From Sulfurimicrobium sp031426915 (lineage in GTDB: Bacteria; Pseudomonadota; Gammaproteobacteria; Burkholderiales; Sulfuricellaceae), in contig JASJPB010000013.1 in NCBI GenBank assembly GCA_031426915.1, positions 1 to 64,000 on the forward strand: a stretch of 64,000 nucleotides of DNA, read 5' to 3'. Every line of letters begins with the position of its first letter. The stretch's first letter is position 1. The notes under the pieces are model-generated. The model searched no databases, was not told where the DNA came from, and saw nothing but the letters and a program-made list of their open reading frames with translations. Both the position numbers and the translations under genes were made by a program. Below, piece after piece: positions 41,833-50,424 of this stretch.

Positions 41833-42626
41833 CCCTCTCCCCGAAACATGAATGCAGTCAATACGAAGTCCAACGCCAAAATTGCCAGCGACGACGTCAC
41901 CACGGTGCGGGTGGTCGCCCCGGACACACCTTCCGCGGTAGGCGGCGCGTCATACCCCTCAAATAGCGCGATAGTGGTCACCGCCACGCCAAAAACAAAA
42001 CTCTTGATCACACCATTCACCACGTCCTGCTCGAAATCCACTGCGCTTTGCATCTGCGACCAGAACGCCCCTTCGTCCACGCCGATCAGCTTGACACCAA
42101 TCAGGTAACCACCGAACACGCCCATGGCGGAAAACATTGCGGCCAGCAATGGCATGGAAATCACCCCGGCCCAGAAACGCGGCGCCACCACACGAGCGAT
42201 GGGATTGACTGCCATCATCTCCATAGCCGAAAGCTGCTCGGTCGCCTTCATCAAACCGATTTCCGCCGTGATCGCCGAACCGGCCCGGCTGGCGAACAGC
42301 AGACCTGCCACCACCGGCCCCATTTCGCGCACCAGGGACAGCGCCACCATCACCCCCAGCGCTTCCGACGAGCCGTAACGCTGCAAGGTTTCGTAGCCCT
42401 GCATCCCCAGCACCATGCCCACGAACAAGCCGGACACCAGGATGATGATAAGGGACTGCACCCCCGTGAAATAGATTTCCCTAATAGTGAGATGGAAACG
42501 GCGAAAGCTGGTGCCGGAATAAAACAGGGTCAAAAAAAGGAAACGGCTCGCCACCCCGAAACGCCAGATGCCGTTAGTCACCTGATGACCGATGTGCCGA
42601 ACCCATGAAGCCATACGTCTAGGCAT
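41829..42626 (-). CDS. mlaE: Phospholipid ABC transporter permease MlaE
   Basis: A 265-residue permease from ATG 42626, with GGGGAAGG just before it; ATG 42614 is an alternative. It has five to six helices and the MlaE motif region VVAGLLFASRAGSAITAEIGLMKATEQLSAM. The start overlaps the mlaF stop by eight bases. It moves phospholipid across the inner membrane with MlaF. Confidence 0.95.
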   Translation of the reverse strand: MPRRMASWVRHIGHQVTNGIWRFGVASRFLFLTLFYSGTSFRRFHLTIREIYFTGVQSLIIILVSGLFVGMVLGMQGYETLQRYGSSEALGVMVALSLVREMGPVVAGLLFASRAGSAITAEIGLMKATEQLSAMEMMAVNPIARVVAPRFWAGVISMPLLAAMFSAMGVFGGYLIGVKLIGVDEGAFWSQMQSAVDFEQDVVNGVIKSFVFGVAVTTIALFEGYDAPPTAEGVSGATTRTVVTSSLAILALDFVLTAFMFRGEG

Positions 42627-43428
42627 GCGCCTTCCCCAGAAGATCGGCGGCATAGTCCGCCGCAGGATAATGGAACGGCACGGGACCATCCTCCTCGCCA
42701 TAAACGAATTGATGGACGAATGGCGAACTGGAAGCGCGGATTTCAGCCGGGGTACCCTGTGCCGCGATTACACCGTCCGAGACAAAATAAACATAATCCA
42801 CGATCTCCAGGGATTCGTGCACATCATGCGTCACAATGATGGAAGTGGCCCCCAAGGCGTCATTCAAACGCCGGATCAGGCTGCCGACCACGCCCAGGGA
42901 GATCGGATCCAGCCCTGCAAACGGCTCGTCGTACATGATCAGCATAGGATCCAGCGCCACTGCCCGCGCCAGCGCCACCCGCCGGGCCATACCGCCGGAA
43001 AGTTCCGATGGCATCAAATCGCGCGCCCCGCGCAGACCAACCGCATGAAGTTTGAGCAACACCAGGTCGCGAATGACGCTTTCCGGCAAATCGGTGTGCT
43101 CCCGCATCTGGAATGCCACGTTGTCGAAAACAGACATGTCCGTGAACAGGGCGCCGAACTGGAACAGCATGCCCATGCGGCGGCGCAGATGATATAAACC
43201 ATCGGCATCAAGCTTGTGCACAGTCTGTCCATCCACATGGACCACCCCCTTCGATGGTTTTATCTGCCCCCCGATCAGTCGCAGCATGGTAGTTTTTCCG
43301 CACCCGCTGCCGCCCATGATCGCCACCACCTTGCCGCGCGGCACAGTCATGTCGATACCCTTCAGGATCGGGCGCTTGCCGTAGGCAAAACTGACGTTCT
43401 TGAATTCGACCAGATTATCGCTGGACAT
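42619..43428 (-). CDS. mlaF: Phospholipid ABC transporter ATP-binding protein MlaF
   Basis: A 269-residue ATPase with Walker A GGSGCGKTTML, signature LSGGMARRVALARA and Walker B LIMYDEPFAGLDP. The C-terminus (about residues 245-269) extends past the core and may contact the neighbouring subunit, as in MlaF. It is the first gene of the mla operon. The 207 bases upstream hold no gene and no promoter I can name with confidence. Confidence 0.95.
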   Translation of the reverse strand: MSSDNLVEFKNVSFAYGKRPILKGIDMTVPRGKVVAIMGGSGCGKTTMLRLIGGQIKPSKGVVHVDGQTVHKLDADGLYHLRRRMGMLFQFGALFTDMSVFDNVAFQMREHTDLPESVIRDLVLLKLHAVGLRGARDLMPSELSGGMARRVALARAVALDPMLIMYDEPFAGLDPISLGVVGSLIRRLNDALGATSIIVTHDVHESLEIVDYVYFVSDGVIAAQGTPAEIRASSSPFVHQFVYGEEDGPVPFHYPAADYAADLLGKAHA

Positions 43429-43635
43429 AATAGAGCGGACATTTTTTCAAAGAGGCCGCAAATTTTATACTATCCGGGCGGACTAAACCAGAAACACACC
43501 ATATCAAGGGGCGCATGCAAAATTTGGAAAAAATCGCATGTTCAGTCAAAACAGGAGGTTTGGCGTCCATAAAATGCTGAACGGCTTGCCTAGAACCGAT
43601 GAGCGGCCTCTGCGCCTGACCGCGTCGTATCCGTA

Positions 43636-44142
43636 TCATCTGAAGCGGACCACGATGCTTTCGATGGTCTTCTGCATTTCGCCCCAGATCTTTTCTGCGC
43701 CTTCCTTCATATCTTCCCAGGCGTTCTCGCTACGCTGGCCCAACTCCTGCAGCTTGTCCTGAGCTACCACACGCTGCGCACGAAGCGCTTCCAACTGCGT
43801 ATCGAGATCGTGGCGGAGATCGACCTTTGCCTTCTTCGTTTTCCCCTTCATGTCATCAAGTTTCTTGTCCCATTCCCTGAGTTGCTTTTCGAGCTTTTCC
43901 TGGAATGCTTCCTTCGCTGTCTTCTCCTTGCCTGGTTCAGCCTCTCCCAGAAGCATGGCTTCGATTTCAGCCTCCGCTCTCAGCCAGTCTGCGATCTGGT
44001 CGCCACCCTGGAATCCGCGGTCCTCAGCCCGGTAATAGGCGGCTTCGGCAACCATGAAATGGCGTTGTTCGGCTGCTAAAGCCTGGCTTCCCTCCACGCG
44101 CGACTCAGCACCAGAAACAGCCTTATTATCTTGCTCATTCAT
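43636..44142 (-). CDS. DUF2934-containing coiled-coil protein
   Basis: A 168-residue soluble protein from ATG 44142, with AGGAG ahead. Residues 28-65 look like DUF2934 (AYYRAEDRGFQGGDQIADWLRAEAEI), a short motif common in stress-related proteins. The rest is a long charged coiled coil (KLEKQLREWDKKLDDMKGKT and on). Function is unknown. It is transcribed away from the TetR gene, with the operator-like palindrome in the shared gap, so that regulator may control it. Confidence 0.7.
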   Translation of the reverse strand: MNEQDNKAVSGAESRVEGSQALAAEQRHFMVAEAAYYRAEDRGFQGGDQIADWLRAEAEIEAMLLGEAEPGKEKTAKEAFQEKLEKQLREWDKKLDDMKGKTKKAKVDLRHDLDTQLEALRAQRVVAQDKLQELGQRSENAWEDMKEGAEKIWGEMQKTIESIVVRFR

Positions 44143-44236
44143 GGCACATCTCCTATCAAGTGTTTTGTGAAACACGGCGCAGAAAACCGCGCGTTGGCTG
44201 GTGATTCGAGTTGCAGGACAACAAGAATTGGTATTG

Positions 44237-44250
44237 AATGAACGTTCGTT
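44237..44250. promoter_or_regulatory. Operator-like palindrome upstream of the TetR gene
   Basis: AATGAACGTTCGTT is palindromic at 12 of 14 positions around the core GAACGTTC. A -10-like TACAAT follows at 44261-44266. It lies 32 bases before the tetR-type ATG in the divergent gap, a usual place for autoregulation. Confidence 0.5.
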
Positions 44251-44281
44251 AAGCAACTTGTACAATACTAGGTGAGATTCG

Positions 44282-44872
44282 ATGGCGAAGCAAGCTTTCA
44301 GGAATACACGCGAAGAGATACTTGGGCTGTCGGCTCCGCTCTTTGCGACGGCCGGATTTGATGGGGTTTCCATGCGCGATATCGCGGCTGCCGTGGCGGT
44401 GACGCCTGCCGCCCTCTACCACCACTTTGCTGACAAGGAGCAGCTCTATCTGGAAGCGGTCGGATATGCATTCGAAGAAAAAATGGGGCCCTTGAAGTCC
44501 CTTCTGGACAAGGGAGGAGAACCCTGGGATCGGCTCGAAGCGTTCGTCGCCCGGCTCACTCGCATACTCGCCAAGGAAAAGGACTTTGGACGACTGATGC
44601 AGTGGGTGCATTTGGACAGCGATGAACAGCGCCAGCGCAGCCTGGTGGACAGCGTCTTTCGAGACATGTTCATCTCACTGCGCAATCTCGCCAGTGAACT
44701 CGCCCCGAGCCATGACGCCCACCAGCTTGCCTTATCGATGATCGGCCTGGTGGTTTATCCCTTTGAAACCCAGTCGGTGCGACGTTTCCTGCCGGGCTAC
44801 CGGCAACAGCACGATGATCCCGAGGCCATTGCGCGGCATGTCGTCGCCTTGCTGCGCAACGGCCTTGGCTGA
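44282..44872 (+). CDS. TetR-family regulator (CecR-like)
   Basis: A 196-residue regulator. Residues 1-60 are a TetR helix-turn-helix (LFATAGFDGVSMRDIAAAVAVTPAALYHHFADKEQLY). The C-terminal domain resembles the DUF1956/CecR branch by its FGRLMQWVHLDS and VVYPFETQSVRRFLPG phrases. In E. coli CecR controls ybhGFSR, an HlyD/ABC efflux set; an analogous set (49351-54304) lies in the same direction downstream. Likely repressor of itself and of that cluster; the ligand is unknown. Confidence 0.85.
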   Translation: MAKQAFRNTREEILGLSAPLFATAGFDGVSMRDIAAAVAVTPAALYHHFADKEQLYLEAVGYAFEEKMGPLKSLLDKGGEPWDRLEAFVARLTRILAKEKDFGRLMQWVHLDSDEQRQRSLVDSVFRDMFISLRNLASELAPSHDAHQLALSMIGLVVYPFETQSVRRFLPGYRQQHDDPEAIARHVVALLRNGLG

Positions 44873-44949
44873 AGTCATAACAACGCCCTGTCCCGGGCAA
44901 ACGTGCGGAGCAGACGTACCCTGCTCCATAACCGCAAGGAGAAGGAACA

Positions 44950-45534
44950 ATGAAACTGCAAAAATGGTTGATCTTGTCGGCATTGATGGTCGGCGCAAGC
45001 GCACAGGCGGCAGAAGAACCCGCAGCAAAGACGGTCGAAGCTGCCAAGGTGTCCATGCAAAAAGCCGAGGAAAGCGCGAAGAAGGCAGCCGAGGAAGCCA
45101 GGGAAGCCACGCGCAAGGCAGCGGAAGCCGCCAAGCTGGCGGCAGATAAGGCTGAGCAGTCCGTCAGTGACGCCTCGCAGAAAACTGCAGAAGCTGCCAG
45201 ACAGGCGGCGCGGAAGGCTGAAGAAGCCGCCAAACTGGCTGTGCGGAAGACTGGGGAAGCTGCCAAGAAAGCGACCGCAGCGACTAAAGAGGCTGCACAA
45301 AAGGCTGAAGAGGCCGCTATAAAAGCGGCCGAAGCCGCCAAGGTAGCAACGCAGAAGGCCGAGGAAGCCGCCAAGAAAGCGGCAAAATCCGGCAAAGAGG
45401 CCACGCAGAAAGCTGCCGAAGCTACCAGGGACGCAGCACAGAAAGCCTGGGAAGCCACCAGAGAGGCTGCCGACAAAGCGCTTAACGCAACCAAGGAAAC
45501 AGCCCGGGACGTCAAAGATGCCGTGACGAAGTAA
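44950..45534 (+). CDS. Secreted Ala/Lys/Glu 11-residue-repeat protein (LEA-like)
   Basis: A 194-residue protein with a signal peptide (LILSALMVGASAQA-AEEP), so probably periplasmic. The mature chain is almost wholly built from about 13 units of 11 residues, such as AAEAAKLAADK, AEEAAKLAVRK and AEEAAKKAAKS, with Ala and Lys/Glu at fixed places. It has no Cys, Pro only near the cleavage site and a single Trp. Such repeats form amphipathic or right-handed coiled helices, as in group 3 LEA proteins and apolipoproteins. Family membership is by pattern only. AAGGAGAAGG lies before the ATG. Confidence 0.75.
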   Translation: MKLQKWLILSALMVGASAQAAEEPAAKTVEAAKVSMQKAEESAKKAAEEAREATRKAAEAAKLAADKAEQSVSDASQKTAEAARQAARKAEEAAKLAVRKTGEAAKKATAATKEAAQKAEEAAIKAAEAAKVATQKAEEAAKKAAKSGKEATQKAAEATRDAAQKAWEATREAADKALNATKETARDVKDAVTK

Positions 45535-45710
45535 GCATTGGCGGGCACCATCAACGAGTAGCTCCTGGCAAGCACTACCTGGTCGCATCGGCCAATATGA
45601 TCGTGCACGCCGCGTCGCCAATGCCGCAAATACACTCGCCGCAGAGCGACGTTTGCGGCACCGCCATGACATCCGGCGGCTCAAGTCACCACTTCAGGAG
45701 GAACACCATC

Positions 45711-46412
45711 ATGCAAGACGAAACAGGCAATAATATCGGCAACGGCAGCGATATAGCCATGCTCGAAACTGAAGTGCGCAGCGTTGTCGAGCTGGGTCAC
45801 GATGTGCAGGAAATGGTACGGCAGCTCACCTTACGCAAGATCAGCGCGCGTTCGCTCGATATCGAATCCCTGCGGCAGATCGCCAGTGCCGTGCTGAGCG
45901 GCGCGCGGGCCGGCGCGCTAAAGGAGTTGCACCAATCAGCGGTACAAACCGAAATCACACGGGAACGCATCAAACAGGCCGTCACCGGACTGGACGCGGC
46001 GCTGGCGCAGTTTGCCGAAGCCTCCAAACTGGCGTTGGAAGAAGCGGCGGGCCGGGCGCAGACATTTTCCAGTGAAGACCTCGCCCGTACGCTCACCGAC
46101 CTGGAAAGTCTGGAAGCGATGTTCCTTGAAACCCTGCAAAGCTCGGGCTCGGGCGCCAAGGATGTAGCGGGAGAAATCCTCTACGACCTGGCTACGCACG
46201 CCCGCATCTATGGCTCCGCCGTGGGCGCGCAGTTGAAGGAAACCCTGGCCGTCATTACGCACCAGCTTGGCGCGGCGGGACAAACTCAGGTTGGGGCCGG
46301 CCTGCATCTGGCACAAGCCACTTCCGACCTGTTGCGCCAAGTCGCTGCAGGCGTGCTCACCGGACTGGCCGAGCACGTCAAACCCGGCCATCTCCAAGAC
46401 AAGGAAGACTGA
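45711..46412 (+). CDS. Conserved helical protein of unknown function
   Basis: A 233-residue protein from ATG 45711, with AGGAGG eight bases ahead; an earlier ATG at 45597 is out of context. No signal or membrane helix. Sequence is helix-rich with Ala, Leu and Glu (VRSVVELGHDVQEMVRQLTL, IKQAVTGLDAALAQFAEASK), somewhat phasin-like. Possibly the DUF6781 family, which I cannot confirm. The stop overlaps the ATG of the ubiB relic by one base, so it was part of an operon with ubiB and pldA. Confidence 0.65.
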   Translation: MQDETGNNIGNGSDIAMLETEVRSVVELGHDVQEMVRQLTLRKISARSLDIESLRQIASAVLSGARAGALKELHQSAVQTEITRERIKQAVTGLDAALAQFAEASKLALEEAAGRAQTFSSEDLARTLTDLESLEAMFLETLQSSGSGAKDVAGEILYDLATHARIYGSAVGAQLKETLAVITHQLGAAGQTQVGAGLHLAQATSDLLRQVAAGVLTGLAEHVKPGHLQDKED

Positions 46413-46652
46413 TGTTGTGGCAGACACTGACGGCGGTGCGCGATCTTGGCCGCTTGCACGACATCGCCTCGATTCTGATCCGCTACGGTTTCGGCGACAT
46501 GGTGCGCCGGATGGGGCCGAGCAATGCGCTGGAGCGGGCGGGGCGGGCATTGCACTGGTTTGCTCGGGTTTCTCGGCGCGGTGGGTGGCGGCATATGGCT
46601 GCTGTTGTCGATCTGGAAGAGCAGCAGGGCCAACCGGAAGAATCAGCGATGA
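46412..46652 (+). pseudogene. Internally deleted UbiB/AarF-like kinase gene
   Basis: The first 47 codons (MLWQTLTAVRDLGRLHDIAS, YGFGDMVRRMG) match the N-terminus of a UbiB/ABC1-type kinase. From about 46557 a second frame encodes GLLGFLGAVGGGIWLLLSIW and ends in TGA at 46650-46652, like the C-terminal membrane helix of the same family. The kinase core (about 450 residues) between them is missing. The old stop overlaps the pldA start codon. The frame-0 reading instead runs on into pldA. Confidence 0.7.
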
Positions 46653-47809
46653 ACCGCTGGCTGATGCTTCGCCTGCTACCCCTGCTTGCCGGACTGGTGG
46701 CATTGCCCGTTGTTGCCGCGCCGACCTGGCTGATCGCGACCCCGGACGAGATGGCGCGTGCCGGCGCACAGATCGCGCTCGATATCGTCAAGCCAACAGC
46801 ACAGCCCGATTGGCCGACCACCCTCCGGCTCAGGATGGTGCAAGATGGTACGACGCGGGAAGTGGAACTGATTGCAGTCGAGCCAGGGGCGCCGGAGGAC
46901 ACGCGCCGAACCTATCGCGGCATCGTACCCAACCGCCTGTCCGGGCTGGTGCGGGTCGATTTGGCCAACGGCTCATCGAATCGGCTGGCCCTGCTGGTCA
47001 CCGCGACCGATCCGATAGAGCAGATGCAGGCGCCAGCGGATACGGACACGCCGCCTGTCGCGAAGTCAGGTGGCACGGGCAGCCTGTCGTTCCCCCTGAA
47101 CGAACCGGCGTTGTCGGCCAATGAACCCATGTTTTTAGTCGTAGGCGGCAAAGGAGGAGGTACCGCCCGTTTTCAGCTGAGTTTCAAGTACCGGCTCTTT
47201 GATGCGGACAGCCTTCCGGTAGCATGGCTTCCATCGTTAGCCGGCCTGCATTTCGCCTACACGCAGACTTCGATTTTGGATCTGGGTGCCAATTCGGCGC
47301 CGTTTCACGATACCAGCTACCGTCCCAGCTTCTTCTGGCAAACGACCGCTCTGGGTAAGGGCCTGATGCCGGACTTGCTGCGCGCCGGTTACGAACACGA
47401 ATCAAACGGCAAGGATGGCGAGAATTCGCGCAGCATCAACATGCTTTTCGCGCAGCCCGTCTGGCGCAGCGAATTTTCGGATGGACGCATGTTGATTTTC
47501 GCGCCCAAGTTTTATGGCTATCTGGAAAAATCAGACAACCCCGACATCCAGCGCTACCGGGGTTACGCGGACTGGAATATACGCTATGGCCGTGAGGACG
47601 GCTGGCTCTTGGCGACGCAGTTGCGCAACGGCACCACCGGACATGGCAGTACCCAGATCGATCTTTCCTATCCGCTACGTAAGCCGCTTTTCGCCCGCGC
47701 TGGCGGTTTTCTGCACTTCCAGCTATTCAAGGGGTATGGTGAAAGCCTGCTCGACTACAATCTGGACCGTGGGACGCAAGTGAGGGTGGGGTTTTCCATT
47801 GTCCGATAA
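46649..47809 (+). CDS. pldA: Outer-membrane phospholipase A (PldA)
   Basis: A 386-residue protein from ATG 46649, which starts a signal peptide (LMLRLLPLLAGLVALPVVAA). An in-frame extension up to 46412 comes from the ubiB relic. An N-terminal domain of about 180 residues leads to the barrel with RAGYEHESNGKDGENSRSIN, where His, Ser and a downstream Asn form the OMPLA triad. The chain ends in the beta-strand VRVGFSIVR. PldA degrades misplaced phospholipids in the outer leaflet, a job parallel to Mla encoded 4 kb away. Confidence 0.88.
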   Translation: MNRWLMLRLLPLLAGLVALPVVAAPTWLIATPDEMARAGAQIALDIVKPTAQPDWPTTLRLRMVQDGTTREVELIAVEPGAPEDTRRTYRGIVPNRLSGLVRVDLANGSSNRLALLVTATDPIEQMQAPADTDTPPVAKSGGTGSLSFPLNEPALSANEPMFLVVGGKGGGTARFQLSFKYRLFDADSLPVAWLPSLAGLHFAYTQTSILDLGANSAPFHDTSYRPSFFWQTTALGKGLMPDLLRAGYEHESNGKDGENSRSINMLFAQPVWRSEFSDGRMLIFAPKFYGYLEKSDNPDIQRYRGYADWNIRYGREDGWLLATQLRNGTTGHGSTQIDLSYPLRKPLFARAGGFLHFQLFKGYGESLLDYNLDRGTQVRVGFSIVR

Positions 47810-47821
47810 CGAGGAGTAATA

Positions 47822-49333
47822 ATGATGAGCGCATCCATCAGGGGAAGAGACGCGCCTGGCCGAATACGGCTGGATGGGCGACTGCGCGGCGTAGCCTCCC
47901 TGTGCGCGCTGGCGGCTGTTCTGGCGATAACCGGCTGCTCACTATCCCCCCGCTATGAAACCCCGCCGCTGCCAGTCGCTTCGGCGTATCCCGCCGATAC
48001 AGGGATTCAGCCCGATGCAATCTCCGCTGGCCCCGTCGCCCCCGAAATCGCCTGGCGCGACTATTTCGCCGATCCGTATCTGCAGACGCTGATTGCCAAA
48101 GCGCTGGAGAACAGCCGCGATCTGCGCAGCGCGGTGCTGCGCGTCGCGGAAGCCCGGGCCGCTTATGGCATCCAGCGCGCCGACCAGTTTCCGACCATTG
48201 CGGCCGGCATCGATGGCAGCCGGGCGCGCACGCCGGCCGACCTCAGCATGAGCGGGCAGGCGCAAATCGGCAGCCAGTATCGAGTGGGCGTGGGGCTGGC
48301 GGCCTGGGAGCTCGATTTCTGGGGCCGGGTGCGCAATCTCAAGGATGCGGCGCTGGAAACCTATCTTGCCACGGACGAGGCGCGCCGCGCCGCCACGGTT
48401 GGCCTGGTTGCCCAGGTCGCGGACACTTATCTTGCGCGGCGCGAACTGGACGAGCGCATCGCGCTGGCCCGTCAGACCATCACCAGCCGCGAGGAATCGT
48501 TCCGTATCTTCAGCCGGCGCTACGAGGTCGGCGCGATCGCGCGGATGGAACTGGTGCAGGTGGAAACCCTGCTGCACCAGGCACAAACCCTGGCGGCGCA
48601 ACTTGAACAGACGCGTGCGGCCCAGGCGCATGCACTGGCTTTGCTGGTGGGGACGCAGTTGCCCCCACTGCCTGAGAATGCGCACTTCGACGACGGGGCG
48701 GTATTGCATGACCTGCGTGTCGGCCTGCCTTCGGACCTGCTGCTGCAACGTCCCGACATTGTTGCTGCCGAACATCAGCTACGCGCTGCCCATGCCAATA
48801 TCGGCGCGGCGCGCGCCGCTTTTTTTCCGCGCATCACGCTGACCGGTTCTTTCGGCACGGCCAGCGCCGAACTCAATGGCCTGTTCGATTCGGGCAGCCG
48901 GGCCTGGAGTTTTCTGCCTAGCCTTACCCTGCCGATTTTCGACGGCGGGCGCAATCGCGCCGGCCTCGACCTTGCCGAGGTGCGCCGCGACCTCGCCGTA
49001 GTAAATTACGAGAAGATCGTGCAAACGGCCTTCCGCGAGGTGGCCGACGCCTTGTCGGCACGCCACTGGCTCGCCGCGCAGGTGCAACTTGCGCAGGCCA
49101 CGCTGGTGGCCCAGGCCGAACGTGCGCGTTTGGCCAGATTACGCTACGACAATGGCAGCGCACCTTATTTCGAAGTGCTGGATGCCCAGCGTGACCTGCT
49201 CGCCGCCGAACAGCAATTGGTACAGACACGCCGCGCACTGCTGTCGAGTCGCGTAAGCCTGTATGCCGCCCTGGGGGGTGGCAGCCAGGAATTCGTCGAG
49301 TCGCCCGTTCCGATGGCCCGACCTGTCAATTGA
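47822..49333 (+). CDS. Outer-membrane efflux lipoprotein (NodT/OprM family)
   Basis: A 503-residue protein. A lipobox (AVLAITGC) follows a basic N-terminus of about 35 residues; two consecutive ATGs have GAGGAG ahead. Two OEP repeats are visible, with WELDFWGRVRNLKDAALETY and the C-terminal SYAALG-like SLYAALGGG. It is the outer-membrane channel for the HlyD/RbbA/YhhJ-like transporter encoded directly downstream. The stop overlaps the next open frame. Confidence 0.9.
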   Translation: MMSASIRGRDAPGRIRLDGRLRGVASLCALAAVLAITGCSLSPRYETPPLPVASAYPADTGIQPDAISAGPVAPEIAWRDYFADPYLQTLIAKALENSRDLRSAVLRVAEARAAYGIQRADQFPTIAAGIDGSRARTPADLSMSGQAQIGSQYRVGVGLAAWELDFWGRVRNLKDAALETYLATDEARRAATVGLVAQVADTYLARRELDERIALARQTITSREESFRIFSRRYEVGAIARMELVQVETLLHQAQTLAAQLEQTRAAQAHALALLVGTQLPPLPENAHFDDGAVLHDLRVGLPSDLLLQRPDIVAAEHQLRAAHANIGAARAAFFPRITLTGSFGTASAELNGLFDSGSRAWSFLPSLTLPIFDGGRNRAGLDLAEVRRDLAVVNYEKIVQTAFREVADALSARHWLAAQVQLAQATLVAQAERARLARLRYDNGSAPYFEVLDAQRDLLAAEQQLVQTRRALLSSRVSLYAALGGGSQEFVESPVPMARPVN

Positions 49334-49350
49334 AAATGCGAGAAATCCAC

Positions 49351-50424
49351 ATGAACGCTTCCATCAAGAAAAACCTGCTTCTGGCCACCGTAGCTATTGC
49401 CGTCGCACTGGTCGCCTGGGGTGTCTGGACCAAGATGCGGCCCACGGGTCTGGGCGAGGGCTTCGTCAGCGGTAATGGCCGCATCGAGGCCACCGAGATC
49501 GACGTCGCCACCAAATACGCTGGCCGCGTAGTCGATATCTTCGCCCGTGAAGGCGACTTCGTGAAGGCAGGCCAGGTGCTGGCGCAGATGCAGATCGATG
49601 TGCTCAACGCCCAGCGCGATGAGGCGCGCGCCCAGCAACAGCAGGCGATCAATGCGGTGGCCAGCGCCGAAGCTCAGGTCAAGATGCGCGAGAGCGACCT
49701 GGCTGCGGCACAGGCCGTGGTGGTACAGCGTGAGAGCGATCTGGACAACGCCAAACGACGCCTGGCGCGTTCGCAAACCCTGTCTCGCGAAGGTGCGACG
49801 TCCATCCAGCAACTCGACGACGATCAGGCCGCCGTGCGCAATGCCGAAGCGGCACTGGCCGCGACGAAAGCCCAGGTCGCGGCCGCCCAGGCAGCCATTG
49901 CTGCGGCCAAGTCACAGGTCACCGGTGCGCGCTCCACGGTTACGGCAGCCGCCGCGACGGTCACCCGTATCGAAGTCGACATCGCCGACAGCCAGCTCAA
50001 GGCACCGCGCGATGGCCGCGTACAGTACCGTGTCGCCCAGCCCGGCGAGGTGCTCGGCGGGGGTGGCAAGGTGCTCAATATGGTGGACCTGAGCGATGTC
50101 TACATGACCTTCTTCCTGCCGGAAACGGTGGCAGGCAAGGTGGCGCTGGGCAGCGAGGTGCGCATCCTGATCGATGCGGCGCCCGGCTACGTCATTCCAG
50201 CCCAGGTGTCTTTCGTTGCCAGCGTGGCGCAGTTCACGCCCAAGACGGTGGAAACCGCCAGCGAGCGCCAGAAACTGATGTTCCGGGTGAAAGCCCGCAT
50301 TGCACCGGAACTGCTCAAACAGCATTTGAAACAGGTCAAGACCGGCCTGCCCGGGGTTGCCTGGCTCAAACTGGAACCGCAGGCCGAATGGCCGAAATTG
50401 TTGGTGGTGAAGGTGTCTGAATGA
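49351..50424 (+). CDS. HlyD-family membrane fusion protein (YhiI-like)
   Basis: A 357-residue periplasmic adaptor from ATG 49351, chosen because it starts the membrane anchor (NLLLATVAIAVALVAWGVW); TTG 49330 and ATG 49336 are also open. A lipoyl half-motif (VDIFAREGDFVKAGQVLAQM), a very Ala/Gln-rich coiled-coil hairpin (about residues 90-215) and a second half-motif (LKAPRDGRVQYRVAQPGEVL) follow. It links the ABC transporter to the outer-membrane channel. Overlaps the RbbA-like gene by four bases. Confidence 0.9.
   Translation: MNASIKKNLLLATVAIAVALVAWGVWTKMRPTGLGEGFVSGNGRIEATEIDVATKYAGRVVDIFAREGDFVKAGQVLAQMQIDVLNAQRDEARAQQQQAINAVASAEAQVKMRESDLAAAQAVVVQRESDLDNAKRRLARSQTLSREGATSIQQLDDDQAAVRNAEAALAATKAQVAAAQAAIAAAKSQVTGARSTVTAAAATVTRIEVDIADSQLKAPRDGRVQYRVAQPGEVLGGGGKVLNMVDLSDVYMTFFLPETVAGKVALGSEVRILIDAAPGYVIPAQVSFVASVAQFTPKTVETASERQKLMFRVKARIAPELLKQHLKQVKTGLPGVAWLKLEPQAEWPKLLVVKVSE

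Noticed and set aside
45535..45710. Small gene in the gap before the unknown helical protein
   Set aside because: An open stretch encodes Arg/Ala-rich residues but has no start codon with a ribosome site and no recognisable motif.
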